A stretch of DNA of 64,000 nucleotides from Mytilus edulis (GCF_963676685.1 NC_092344.1:45096830-45160829); one strand, 5' to 3'. Numbered from the stretch's first letter, positions 11,002-23,190 are shown. The notes: generated by a model not told the origin, from the sequence alone. A program made the numbers and translations.

Positions 11002-11605
11002 GCCAGACATGACTATGATGTCATTTTCTATTTTTATTTGCCAATAACTTTATGTAAATAACTTCATTGGAAATTTGCCAATATAAAATGTTGCTGATGA
11101 AGCTTTTTTTCCTTATCTTATCTAAAATGTTTTTAGATAATGTATGTTGGACATTTGCCAGACATGACTATGATGTCATTTTCTATTTTTATTTGCCAAT
11201 AACTTTATGTAAATAACTTCATTGGAAATTTGCCAATATAAAATGTTGCTGATGAAGCTTTTTTTCCTTATCTTATCTAAAATGTTTTTAGATAATGTAT
11301 GTTGGACATTTGCCAGACATGACTATGATGTCATTTTCTATTTTTATTTGCCAATAACTTTATGTAAATAACTTCATTGGAAATTTGCCAATATAAAATG
11401 TTGCTGATGAAGCTTTTTTTCCTTATCTTATCTAAAATGTTTTTAGATAATGTATGTTGGACATTTGCCAGACATGACTATGATGTCATTTTCTATTTTT
11501 ATTTGCCAATAACTTTATGTAAATAACTTCATTGGAAATTTGCCAATATAAAATGTTGCTGATGAAGTTTTTTTTTCCTTATCTTATTTAAAATATTTTT
11601 AGCTT
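11002..11605. repeat. 155-bp tandem array, nearly four copies
   Basis: The phrase gccagacatgactatgatg starts at 11002, 11157, 11312 and 11467, an exact 155-base period. The middle copies appear identical. The last copy diverges after about 130 bases (gaagttttttttt instead of gaagcttttttt), where the array runs out. Such identity implies recent expansion or homogenisation. The array is not a CRISPR and has no coding frame. Confidence 0.9.
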
Positions 11606-12059
11606 AAAAGTTGTGTCCATACTTGTTCTCATTTCAGATTTCATAAATAAAAAGAAAATTTCTTCAAACATTTTTTTGACAGGATTAATATTCAACAGCA
11701 TAGTGAATTGCTCAAAGGCAAAAAAAATTTTAAGTTCATTAGACCACATTCATTCTGTGTCAGAAACCTATGCTGTGTCAACTATTTAATTTTAGATTTA
11801 AATAAGTTTGAAGAAGAAATCTTTAATTGATTTGTAAAATCTTGACATTTGTTTTGTGTAAAAAACCCATATAATGTCAAAAATTTGATCACAATCCAAA
11901 TTCAGAGCTGTATCACGCTTAAATGTTTTGTCCATACCTGCCCCAACTGTTCAGGGATCGACCTCTGCGGTCGTATAAAGCTGCGCCCTGTGGAGCACCT
12001 GGTTAAATATAATATCCTATACAAGAGAATTCTCGTGTCTACTACTAGATAATTGGTGA

Positions 12060-13560
12060 TTTTGTTACGATTAAATGACGACAATTTTGAAGGTTACCTT
12101 ACAAACTATTATAGTTTGCAGAAGAAGCTCAAGTATAACGTACATATTGTACAATTGAAAAAAACATTTGTAAAACCGTACCAATTTTACTAATATTAAA
12201 TATTCATAAAATCCTTTTCACGTTTCATTCAAAAATGTTTGCAACTTGCTGTATATTTGAATTTTGAATACATTTTCAAAAAGTTGCATTCAGTTCTATA
12301 GTGAAGAGTCCTACATGCATTGCAATTGTAATATGCATGTAGGATTCAACATAAATATGATATACCTATATGAAGTGACATTGCGCCGCTTCCTAAAATT
12401 CTCGAAGAGCGCTTGCCGTTGATAGGTGAACACTCGCCAAAGATGTGTTTGCGTGACACAAGATAGGTAAACTTTTAGCTTGTGTGAAAACTTTAAAAGC
12501 AGACTGACATTGAATATACCTTTGTAAATAAACATTAATTCCGTATCCTTATACAAACAATTTTATTTTTATTCCATTACACCTCCCATAAATTGTATAA
12601 AGCAACACTGAAGAGTATTGTTGTGAAGTATAATAAAATTCAAACTGATGTCATTGATCGGACGTACTATTTTATAGGAGTAAACAACCCACCATTTGGA
12701 CAAGTTACAAAATTCAAGTCTCCCAGAGTGCAATTAAAATAATGTTGTCTAAATCTAATATCAGATTGATTAAACGAGGACGCTTAATGATCACTTTTGA
12801 TATGAATACAAAAAAAAGACCAAAGCAATGAATACGTCAAAAAAGACCAAATCAATAGATGACTAGTATGATGTTGTTAAAACCGGATTTAAAAAAATCA
12901 CAGAAAAATGAGACAAACGAACGAATAAAGAAAACAATACACTCGCGCTGAAATTGGAGTGCTAAAATGACATTAGTTCATACACTTGAAAAGGGCGACA
13001 TGTACATCGAAATTCTTTGTGACACTGTAGTATTTTCTTATTTTCATATTTTTTAATTCAAATACAAATTGATAATGAAGCATAATATTTTTTATAGTAA
13101 ATATTTCATTGGATAAACGAACAATTTATCAAAATCAAATTTGCACTTGAATTCTGTAAAGTGCCTTTGAATGGTTCAAGTGGGTTTAGGAGTTTCAAAC
13201 TGCGAAATAGGTTATCTGGTATTTGTTTGACGAATTCAATTGTTCATGCTTTCATTCAATAAAAACCTAAATGCATTCTTGGTAAACAACGTAATCATTG
13301 CGAGGGGGCAAATATGTGATTTAACGTTTGGGAAAGGCGGTATTCGAAGATTTCAGATGCGTGGTGGTGATACTTAAATCTTATAATTTATGATGCGGAA
13401 GATTGCCACCTTGTTCTCCGTACCTGTCAATCTTACCTTGAAGTTTTAATTTCCTTAATCCTCTTTAGTGTTAATGTTGAAGATTATATCGTCGAAGATG
13501 CATTTTATAGTCCATAGAGTAAAGAAAAGACAAGTTGCTAAGATAAGTCATTACGTCAAA
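12060..13560. other. intergenic upstream of gene 1, no gene seen
   Basis: AT-rich DNA with scattered stops in all frames. No exon, RNA gene or bounded element is convincing. It may hold distal regulatory DNA for gene 1, but nothing specific can be pointed to. Confidence 0.4.
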
Positions 13561-13580
13561 GTTAGCACAGTTTGTAATCC

Positions 13581-13620
13581 TATATATCCCAATGTATCTC
13601 AGTGATTGTCAGATATAAAA
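13581..13620 (+). promoter_or_regulatory. possible TATA boxes of gene 1
   Basis: tatatat at 13581 and tataaaa at 13614 lie 77 and 44 bases before the start codon at 13658. The first would give a 5' leader of roughly 45 bases. Which one is used, if either, cannot be told from sequence. Confidence 0.3.
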
Positions 13621-13657
13621 ATTGTGGTCAGACTGGAAGTAGAAAGTCGAAATTGAA

Positions 13658-16600
13658 ATGTTAAAGTTGAATATAGGAGTAATAGTTTCGGTAACACTAG
13701 TAGCTTTCTGCCAGTGTTCTGGTAAGATAAAATATATACAAATGTAGCATATACTATTTTTATAAGATATTTGTAACTGGAATTTTCAAATATTTACGAG
13801 GAACAAAATGAAATTGTCAAAGCAATATCAATTATTATTAAGATGTATTTTTATTTCATTTTCTCGCATTGCTTTTCCCGATCTTTTACCAATGACAAGA
13901 TGATCGCCAATTGCTTTGTACTTCTGTTTCCAAATGGTTTTCTTTAAATATATTTTATGCACTTATGTAAAACTAGATTATTTTTGAGAATATAAAGTGA
14001 AGCGAAAGATACAAACGGGACAGTCAAACTCACAAGTCGAAAACAAACTCAAAAGTCTATGGCATGTTTCAAAATGTTATGTCGAAATTTTATGTTTCAG
14101 GGTTCAAAATTTTATTTTAGTCATGTTTTCCCGAGTACCATTCATGACTTCCAATTGTTAGTAGATTTACAAAGATTGGATATAAGTGCCAATGAGACAA
14201 CTATCTATCCAAGTCACAATTTGCAAAATTAGAGTTAACTATTTTATGTCGAAGTACGGCATCCGACACATCCGACTCACATCGTATTACTTACAATTTG
14301 TAAGTGACAAAAATAATATTATTTACTTAATAAGTGAGATGTATTTTATATTAAGACCAATTTACTCAGAATGTATTGTTCAAAATTGTTTCAACCTTTA
14401 GTTTTATTTATATGGTCACGTAATAAGCAATTTGAAGAATGCACATGGAATGCACTTGGAACATTTTGTTTTCTGACTTTTAACTAATTCTGTACTTTTC
14501 CATCATAATGATTGTATTTGATTATACAAAAATATATAGTTTATAGAATATATTTACAGCTAATGAGTACGTTCCTGCACCAGTAAAAGTTGCATCAAAC
14601 CCTTTCGTCAAAAAATTTGTTGGCATCTTGAAGAAAGAAGATCTACACAAGAACCAAATTTCTGCAACAGCACATCATGATGTATCGAATCTAGGAGTTA
14701 AACATATCGGAAACGTTCCGAGTCATGGTATGCAAATTAAAATACAATTTTACTTGCCTTCAAGACTGTAATTTTTAGTTAAAATTATTTTGAAAACAAC
14801 CGAACACTTAATGAAATATGTTTTTTTTACAAGGAATAAACATTACAACGCATTTATGGAAGCTGGCTTGTCATGTTTTAGATTTTTAGTCAGATTTTCG
14901 GAATCCTCTGGTTTTATCCATTTGAATGCCTTGAAAAAAGTTCCCCGGTGACCCCCATTTTTCTTTTTTGTAAATCTTTTACATGTATAATGATAAGTCA
15001 TCTGTTAAAGTCTTATAAAATTTTAATTATTTTTTAATAGTATTTGAGAACTTAAACTTGTCAATGATAAAGCTATGAAAAGTCAAGAGAGAATATTTTC
15101 CCGCCAAAATTTCAATGGCTAATATCTCGAAAACAAGCACGGTGACCTATATATTTTTTTTTGCTCTTTTGATTCCTTAATTAATCCTCTATCAATATAA
15201 ACTAGTGTTTTGAAAAGTTAATTACTTTGAAACTGAGAAGCGAACTCCCTTTAAAAAAGAGAACATAATTATATGAATTGAGGTTCGTAATTTTGGATAT
15301 GTAATCGGGGGACAGTATAAAGTTGTACTTCATTTCCGAGCATATAAATGACATATTTTAACAATAACGTACTGAAAATAGTGAAATATTTGAATACAAA
15401 GATTTTTATTAAAAAAAATGAATGGTACATTAACGTGCGAATTCGTGGAGCGATTTATGAGTATAAGTTAGAACTCATAGTCATGGTTTGAAATTTTATT
15501 GTCGTATGTTGACCTCTTTATCATACATGAATTATTCAAGCACTCACTGTACATTTTAATTGAACTACATTGAGAATGTGTATTAAATATTGACTATAAC
15601 GTCAAATACACTTGACGTATACATTTATATCATAAAATTGAGAATGGAAATGGGGAATGTGCCAAAGAGACGACAACCCGACCATAGAAAAAAAACAACA
15701 GCAGAAGGTCACCAACAGGTCTTCAATGTAGCGAGAAATTCCGGCACCCGGAGGCGTCCTTCAGCTGGCCCCTAAACAATTATATACTAGTTCAGTGATA
15801 ATGAACGCCATACTAATTTCCAAATTGTACACAAGAAACTGAAATTAAAATAATACAAGACTAACAAAGGCCAGAGGCTCCTGACTTGGGACAGGCGCAA
15901 AAATGCGTGTTTGTTAAATAAATTTACGTTTCGTTGGACAAATCAAATGAAATTTGAGATTTTAAACAAAACTTTATATTTTTTTGTATGTAAAACTTTG
16001 ACTATATTGACACTTTTTACCTATATACCATTAGTACGTTTATTCTTGTTATGTGTATAACGTGAGTAAATTCAAACGAACTTACGATTTTTTTATGTAT
16101 ACTCTTTTCAGACTCGACGGATTTTGTCGATCCATTTTACGGAAAATCTGGTCATGATGCGCCAGTAAATGTTGATACATCTGGTTCCTCACATGCTGAT
16201 CTTTCGGTCTCTTCAAGTGGACATGGTACCGGGAACAACCTTCTCCCAGGGGTATCCTATGTTACAGATGTGGGATCGTCTGGTGACAGGAAGAAAACCA
16301 ATGTCAACGGCTCACATGCCAGAACAGGTGGGCCTCATATCAATATTTTATTTAATGTAGAACAAAATCTTTTGATACTAGTAAATATTAAACAATGTCT
16401 GAATGAGAAATCTGAAATTGCATCTGACAATGTTGAACAAAAATCCATCGTGAAGGCAAAAAGACAAATTCAGCTATGAATTCACAGGCACTTGTTTCTG
16501 TCAATGTGCGGTTTATTATCCACACCCGTACGAAAAATTCGTACAGGTGTGGATAGTACACCACACATAGACAGAAACAAGTGCCTTCATGTATGTATGA

Positions 16601-19600
16601 ATTCCTATATTTTTTTCACGGTAAGTTTCCTACTCTTAGTTTATCCGAAGAATTAAAACCATTTAATAAAAGTTTTATGAACCGGCTGTTTTATGTACTA
16701 TATACATAGGCTCTGTTAAAGATTCATGTTTGGCTGTATTTGGACCTGAGACTCGAACTCTGTATTTACATTAAGCTGGTTAATAAAAGCATCTATATAT
16801 GGACTTTTTCGTATTGGCCCTGTATCATGCCTTTGGTATTAATATTTGTTTAACGCGAGTAAATTAAAAAGAAACTTATGAGTTTTTTATGTATACTTTT
16901 TTCAGACACGACGGGTTTTGTCGATCCATTTTACGCGAAGTCTGCTCATGATGCGCCAGTAAAAGTTGAATCATCTGGCTCCTTACATGCTGATCTTTCG
17001 GTCTCTTCAAGTGGACATGGTACCGGGAACAACCTTCTTCCAGGGGTATCTTATGTTACAGATGAAGGATCGTCTGGTGACAGGAAGAAAACCAATGTGC
17101 ACGGGTCATATGCCAGAACAGGTGGGACCTTATAGAAATATTTAAGGGGCCTCGTCGGCCGAGTGGTCTAATTAGTTACTACTGTAATCACTATACCCCG
17201 TCAACACTGAGGTTGTGAGTTCGAACCCCGCTCGTGTGGGTGAAATCGACTCCAATCTTAATTGACTAGGATTGTCTGTTTTCCTATTAAAGGTCGGTCG
17301 TTTTCTCCGGGAACTCCGGCTTTCTCAATCAATAACAACTAGCCGCCACGAAATAGCCCAAAAGCGGTGTTTAAAAGTGGCGTTTAAACACCAAAAATCA
17401 AATCAAAATCAAATCAAATCTAAATATTTTATTGCTTTTGTCACACATTCTTTCAATATTATATTAAAAAAATATGTCAAAGTTATATGTAATCTATATT
17501 TGGTAAATCCAATGTTGTTCAACTTAATAAAACAAGTCACGATCACCATTCGTTTGAACATTTAATGAAAACTTGATTATGGCGTATTTTGTTCTAGTGA
17601 TTACTCTTTTATCTAAATTACTTCATTTTGTAAAATAAGTTGGCTTGTCATTTAAAACACATACATGTATCGTGTAAATTGATATTTTTTACCCATCTTT
17701 TTTAAACAAATTGCATTACATTTCTTCCTTTTATCTATTCCAGGCGGTGATGACTTTGTCGACCCATTTTACAGCAATTCTGATAATAAAGTACCCACAC
17801 ACGTGGACCCATATCAGCCAGCCAATGTCGCTGCAACGTCAGGCAACAGCCAGCATAAACTACTTCATGGTGTATCATATGTCACAGACGACAGCTATAA
17901 CGATAACTGGAACAATGTACCCGTGGGAAATCCAAGTAACGAATACGTAGATAATACAGGGAATGATTTTGTTGATCCATTTTATGCTAAAAATGGAAAC
18001 TCTCATATGCCAAGACAATATGTGGGAAATGGCGGCTCGGCACCATCTGGTACCCCTTACAGATCTGACTTTGCTCAATATGTAAATCATAACTCTGATC
18101 AATTTGTTGACCCGTTCTATGTCAAGAAGGGCAACAACCCAACAAACTACAATTACAATGCTGGCAACTCTCATCCATCAATAGGTTCTTCCTCGTGGTC
18201 TGACGTTTTTAATAAGAAAGGCTTAGTGTTTGTTGAGTGGCCATTGAAATCACAAAAATCGACAGAACCAAACGTTGTTTGTATGGACAAAAGTAAGTTA
18301 CTACTGTGTTTTTATATAATTATCATGTGTTCAAAAATAAATGTTTCCCTGCTACTGCAAACATGTAGCTATTCGCCTATACCGAACAACATAAAAATAG
18401 GGAGATGTAGTATGATTACCAATGAGAAAACTGTCCATCAAAGTGGATTTAAGCAATTATACGGCCTTCAACTATGAGAAAAATCCGTACTGTATAGTCT
18501 GCTAAAAAAAGGCGCCGACATAAAAAATATGAAACAATTAAATTGATAAAACTAACAGGCCAAGTAATACCAAAACAATTTACAAAACACAAGTAAAAAA
18601 AAACGTGAACTAACGACAATCACTGAACTATTGGCTTCTGACTTGGGACAGGCAGATAAAGAATTTGAAGGGGTTAAACATGTGAGTGTGAGCTCAATTC
18701 TACCCTTAACCTGGGACAGTGGTGTAAAAGCACAAAATAAGAACAAACTACAAAAAAAAATCGAAAAAGGCCTAACTCATCAGATCGATACAAAGACAAT
18801 CCTTAAAACAAAAACACAGAGAGAACGTGATAGATATCCATATCTCATCCATAACAACAAAAATATCACTACCACTAATGCAGACCTGTTAGTTCTCGCA
18901 GTTACTGACAGATCCAGTATACGGATTTTTATAAGGAATAATTCTATGTTGTTATGCTATTTTTTTTTTTTTTTTTTAATATGTGGTGAGTTGTGTTATT
19001 GACAAAAATAACACACTTGTGTTATACATGTATATAAAAACATCAAATGAAAAAAAATACTATCAAGGAATTGTTACCTACATGATTTTTCTATTTTTTT
19101 GACAGGAAATTCAGTTCCCTCAGTTTACATTAAAATCGAAGGACTTGACGATCCATTATGTATGCATTTAAAAGTTCCCAATCACAAACAAAAGACTCTA
19201 ATCAAACATGGCGGTAGGTATATTATCACAGGAGTTTGTATTCCTAATATCTACTGTATATTTTAAAAACGAGATTGCGCACGTATCCTTCATATTACAC
19301 GTTGTGTTAAATGCTCATATAATGACACTTTATTTGACACATATTCGGTTGTCTTTTATTGTGCACAATTTTTCATCTAAAGTATTTGTCGTCAATATTC
19401 TGGTGTTCAATCAATACCGTCGTTATTGCCATTCTGTTTTTATTTCTTATTTCGCTCCAATTCAGTATTTTCATGCATTTTGTGATGTTTGCGCTTCTTA
19501 ATTATAGGGTAAAATCCTTATTGACTTCAACTTTTTGTTTTTACGCAGATGAAACTTTAGGAATAAAGACAAGCTTATGCGAAAGTACTGTCCAAAAAGA

Positions 19601-20792
19601 GGTCTATAGTGCCGACTATATCAATGCAGCCTATATTCCTGACCACCAAATTACGATGTATCCGGACATGATTCTAGAGGATCTTACTTTCCGACAGTGG
19701 AACGACGGAGAAATTGCTGACTTACCTTTCCCTTCTAAGCAAATGAAGATTAAAGCATGTCGATCTGATGGATCACTTCGTGGTTTACAATTCTACATTG
19801 ATGCTTCAACTCCTAACACTGATTACAGCGGGATTTTAGGTATGCGTATATTGTGCAAGTTCATATGTGTATTTATTTGCAGTCTGTATACATTGAAAGC
19901 ATGCTTGTCAGTGCTTATATTAAGCTCATAAAAATAACGGACGCAGTGCAAAGTGCAGTACCTCCTTTCGGTAATTGAATTCATACATATTTATCATACA
20001 AAACTGGTTACTTGTTTGAGGTCAAAAGATGGGAAACAATCAGAGGAAATAAGTCAAAATATTTTTTTAAACCACACGTAATGGGTTTCAACTTAAGCAA
20101 TTACTTCTTGGCTAGTTATACCTTCGGGGATTAGGAGTTCACCAGCAGCGACATCTACCCAGTGAAATGCGAAAAAGATAGTGGATATACACCAATGAGA
20201 CAACACAACAAGATAACCAAATGAAATTTGGGGCTAACATACAGCCTGAGTGTTCATCATTACAGAGAATATGTCACAGAGAGTATAACAACATATGCCT
20301 TTATCACAATTTTTCGTTTAAAATCTGATATTTCCCATAAATTGAAATGAATCAATTAATCTGGTAACACATATAATATTATATAGATTTTCAAAATATA
20401 ACAATACCCTAACATTCTGATATTGTGACCTTTTAAACTCATTTGATTAAGCGGCACTGACGATGAAATTAATTATTTCATCACTATTACATATATCTTC
20501 AGTTTTTTAGCCAAGCTTATATATTTAGGAAAACTGCAAAAGCGTCCGCATGAAATACGATTGAAGATATTCGAAAACTTATTTTCATAAATACATTACA
20601 GGGCCTTTGGCAAACATGAAACTTCACAAATTCGACACTAGCAGGGAAGGAGAAGGCAAAACAGTAGCTAATATAGTGGTAAAGAATGCCAATAAGAAAT
20701 ATGAATTCAAGTCAGTGTTAAGATATGGAGTAAGCAGATTGTCCCAGCAGTGTTGGGAGACTACGGATACTAGCTTTCTAAATCTTGATTAG
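13658..20792 (+). CDS. secreted FVDPFY-repeat protein (uncharacterised), 8 coding exons
   Basis: Exons: 13658-13721, 14560-14727, 16112-16327, 16906-17121, 17744-18292, 19106-19213, 19549-19839, 20602-20792. All seven introns are GT-AG and phase 1, and the joined frame is open for 600 residues. Residues 1-20 form a signal peptide with a hydrophobic core ending FCQCS, so the product should be secreted. FVDPFY occurs at about residues 82, 154, 226, 297 and 342. Exons 3 and 4 (72 codons each) are near copies, sharing HADLSVSSSGHGTGNNLLPG and a following SYVTD; exon 5 carries a weaker SYVTD plus the last three FVDPFY copies. The repeat zone is rich in Ser, Gly, Asn and His, so probably extended. 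Residues about 405-600 look globular, with five cysteines from the end of exon 5 on and a CRSDGSLRGLQFYI core. I do not recognise the family. Secretion and low complexity fit a matrix, byssus or haemolymph protein, but that is inference. Confidence 0.85.
14728..16111 (+). other. intron 2 of gene 1
   Basis: It contains an antisense fragment of the Penelope-like 3' region (about 15645-15910) and otherwise AT-rich sequence. No alternative exon in frame was seen. Confidence 0.6.
15645..15910 (-). mobile_element. Penelope-like element 3'-end fragment, antisense
   Basis: It shares almost word for word the stretch at 47820-48090 (ggaaatggggaatgtgccaa, then cacccggaggcgtccttcag). The reverse complement matches, more loosely, the region just downstream of the RT fragment at 27.4-28.3 kb (28600-28850). 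It is therefore read as the terminal part of the same retroelement family, inserted in intron 2 of gene 1. Confidence 0.6.
16055..16365 (+). repeat. tandem exon duplication, copy 1 (exon 3 plus flanks)
   Basis: Exon 3 and at least 50 bases of its upstream intron (including tttttatgtatac before the acceptor) are repeated at about 16850-17170. The start of the downstream intron (aggtggg then an atattt stretch) is also shared. Both exons are 216 bases and phase 1-1, so either can be skipped or added without breaking frame. Confidence 0.85.
16486..16585. repeat. 100-base hairpin in intron 3 of gene 1
   Basis: Two arms of about 48 bases (starting aggcacttgtttctgtc; the other ending gacagaaacaagtgcct) pair with about five mismatches around a three-base loop near 16535. 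atgaattc lies just outside both arms. It resembles a tiny MITE; a microRNA precursor is possible but unsupported. Confidence 0.7.
16850..17170 (+). repeat. tandem exon duplication, copy 2 (exon 4 plus flanks)
   Basis: Second copy of the unit described at 16055-16365. Differences are mostly single substitutions (for example DSTDF in copy 1 is DTTGF here). The downstream flank is split by a SINE at 17144, which is absent from copy 1, so the SINE came after the duplication. Confidence 0.85.
17144..17421 (+). mobile_element. tRNA-derived SINE with 8-bp target duplication
   Basis: The head ggcctcgtcggccgagtgg and, about 60 bases on, gtgagttcgaacc match RNA polymerase III A and B boxes of a tRNA-derived promoter. 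The body continues through ggcgtttaaacaccaaaaat to a tail of aaatc repeats. aaatattt flanks both sides (17136-17143 and 17422-17429). It sits 22 bases after the exon 4 donor. Similar SINEs occur in bivalves, from memory; the exact family name is not assigned. Confidence 0.85.
18395..18800 (+). repeat. dispersed mussel repeat plus retroelement-end fragment in intron 5 of gene 1
   Basis: 18395-18560 carries gatgtagtatgattaccaat and tacggccttcaactatgag, a dispersed family also at 14184, 51308 and (antisense) 57690 and 8869. From about 18615 the text (ggcttctgacttgggacagg) matches the antisense Penelope-like end at 15880 and 48060. The 224-codon open frame that runs into this region is real exon 5 followed by intron. 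Confidence 0.6.
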
Positions 20793-20940
20793 ATAAAAAA
20801 CAATACCATCAAAACTTTAAAAAAGAAAACATTTTCTGGAGAAAAAAAAAACATTTTCTTGAGATAGCAAATACTTTGGACTCGGTGACATAAAAATGGA
20901 TTTTGTAAATATTTGTATTGGATATCATGTTTTTTTTTAA

Positions 20941-20946
20941 AATAAA
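20941..20946 (+). other. polyadenylation signal candidate, gene 1
   Basis: AATAAA lies 149 bases after the stop codon of gene 1, a normal distance for a short 3' UTR. Confidence 0.5.
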
Positions 20947-21334
20947 AATTTGTTTACCTTATATTTTATATGTGGAAAAAAACATAAATGAATACGGATA
21001 TGAACGCCGTATCCATACAAATCTGATTTTATTCATATTATTATCGATATCAACATATTTTTATGTACAATGTAATTATGATATTGACCACTGATTGTTC
21101 TGGTATATGCTCATTTACGCAGTTTAAAGATAGGTATCACGTAAATGCAGCCGACTGATTACGTCCAGTGACAAATATTTCAGTCAATGGTGACTATATA
21201 CATAATAAATTAATAAAACATAAAGTTAAGTTTACAAAAACTGCTTTAAAACATGACAGAAAAGAGAGAAAAAACACACTTAAAGACCAGCAATCAACAA
21301 CACGGTAGACTACACATAAGTTCCCTTTCATGAA

Positions 21335-23190
21335 TGTGACCTGCCGAATCAGACTATTTACCGGATTTGTTATAACATTAGCAACACAACGGGTGCCAAA
21401 TGTGGAGCAGGATCTGCTTACCTCTCCGGAGCACCTGGGATCACCCCTAGTTTTTAGCTCACCTGGCCCAAAGTGGGCCAAGTGAGCTTTTCCCATCACT
21501 TTGCGTCCGGCGTCCGTCGTCCGTCGTCGTTAACTTTTAAAAAAATCTTCTCCTCTGAAACTACTGGGCCAAATTAAACCAAACTTGGCCACAATCATCA
21601 TTGGGGTATCTTGTTTAAAAAAATGTGTCCGGTGACCTGACCAACCAACCAAGATGGCCGCCATGGCTAAAACTAGAACATATAGGTAGAATGTAGATTT
21701 TGGCTTATAACTCTAAAACCAAAGCATTTAGAGCAAATCTAACAGGGTTAAAATTGTTTATCAGGTCAAGATCTATCTGCCCTGAAATTTTCAGATGAAT
21801 CGGACAACCCGTTGTTGGGTTGCTGCCCTTAAATTGGTAATTTTAAGGAAATTTTACTGTTTTTGGTTATTATCTTGAATATTATTATAGATAGAGATAA
21901 ACTGTTAACAGCAATAATGTTCAGCAAAGTTAGATTTACAAATAAGTCAACATGACCGAAATGGTCAGTTGACCCCTTTAGGAGTTATTGCCCTTTATAG
22001 TCAATTTTTAACCATTTTTCGTAAATCTTAGTAATCTTTTACAAAAATCTTTTCCTCTGAAACTACTGGGCCAAATTAATCCAAACTTGGCCACAATCAT
22101 CTTTGGGGTATCTAGTTTAAAAAATGTGCCCGGGTCCCGTTGTTGGGTTGCTGCCCCTAAATTGGTAATTTTAAGGAAATTTTACTGTTTTGGGTTATTA
22201 TATAGATAGAGATAAACTGTTAACAGCAATAATGTTCAGCAAAGTTAGATTTACAAATAAGTCAACATGACCGAAATGGTCAGTTGACCCTTTTAGGGGT
22301 TATTGCTCTTTATAGTCAATTTTTAACCATTTTTCGTAAATCTTGGTAATCTTTTACAAAAATCTTCTCCTCTGAAACTACTGGGCCAAATTAATCCAAA
22401 CTTGGCCACAATCATATTTGGGGTATTTAGTTTAAAAATGTGTCCGGTGACCCGGCCATCCAACCAAGATGGCCGCCATGGCTAAAAATAGAACATAGGG
22501 GTAAAATGCAGTTTTGGGCTTATAACTCAAAAGCCAAAGCCTTTAGAGCAAATCTGACAGAGCAAAATTGTTTATCAGGTCAAAATCTATCTGCCCTGAA
22601 ATTTTCAGATGAATCGGACAACCCGTTGTTGGGTTGCTGCCCCTAAATTGGCAATTTTAAGGAAATTTTACTGTTTTGGGTTATTATCTTGAATATTATT
22701 ATAGATAGAGATAAACTTTAAGCAGCAATAATGTACAGCAAAGTAAGATTTACAAATAAGTCAACATGACTGAAATGGTCAATTGACCCCCTAAGGAGTT
22801 ATTGTCCTTTATAGTCAATTTTTAACAATTTTTATAAAATTTGTAAATTTTTACTAACATTTTCCACTGAAACTACTGGGCAAAGTTCATTATAGATAGA
22901 GATAACTGTAAGCAACAAGAATGTTCAGTAAAGTAAGACGTAAAAACACATCACCATCACCAAAACACAATTTTGTCATGAATCCATCTGCTTCCTTTGT
23001 CTAATATTCACATAGACCAAGGTGAGCGACACAGGCTCTTTAGAGCCTCTAGTTAATGGGGTTCGTGTTGTTTATTCTTTAGTTCTCTATGTTTTGTCAT
23101 GTGTACTATTGTTTGTCTGTTAGTCCTTTTCATTTTTAGCCATGGCGTTGTCAGTTTATTTTCGATTTATCAGTTTTGTCCCTCTTTTAT
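21335..23190 (+). repeat. dispersed mussel repeat, split by a younger element
   Basis: 21335-21456 (accggatttgttataacatt, then gtggagcaggatctgctta) and 23055-23190 (aatggggttcgtgttg onward) are the two halves of a repeat whose uninterrupted copy is at 54641-54930. The gap between them is exactly the element described next. Confidence 0.85.
21457..23054 (+). mobile_element. 1.6 kb agctcacctgg...gagcctctagtt element
   Basis: It begins agctcacctggcccaaagtg with a short cgtccg/cgtcgt run and ends ggctctttagagcctctagt. Partly inverted termini (ctcacctgg against ccaaggtgag) are visible. Inside, a unit starting near ctactgggccaaatta recurs at about 21562, 22061, 22379 and, shortened, 22875. The uninterrupted copy of the surrounding repeat near 54766 fixes both ends to within a few bases. 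It carries no coding capacity. I recall similar sequences across molluscs, which a search would need to confirm. Confidence 0.8.

Larger units (their letters stand above)
9671..12010 (+). repeat. 2.3 kb composite repeat with internal tandem arrays
   Basis: It begins tacgaccgcaaaaatttt and ends near ggtcgtataaagctgcg. In order it holds a GTC/CGT microsatellite (9719-9762); about 3.4 copies of a roughly 160-base unit (9775-10330) built round aaggtttatgaccacaaaag; two to three roughly 120-base units (about 10320-10840) of the ggtccaaaattaaac type; a cacaatattgtgcaatagcaa segment; then the 155-base array. Fragments recur at 1380-1915 (sense) and 2546-3496 (antisense). No transposase or RT frame was seen, so it is probably a non-autonomous mussel element. 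Confidence 0.75.

Noticed and set aside
11002-11605. CRISPR-like array
   Set aside because: Units are directly adjacent with no unique spacers, and the genome is eukaryotic.
17147-17240. tRNA gene candidate (A and B box-like sequences)
   Set aside because: No closed acceptor stem, and the sequence continues into a SINE body and aaatc tail with an 8-bp target duplication, so it is a tRNA-derived SINE.
18293-18477. Extension of gene 1 exon 5 past 18292
   Set aside because: gtaagt at 18293 is a strong donor, phase fits exon 6 at 19106, and the extension runs into a dispersed repeat.
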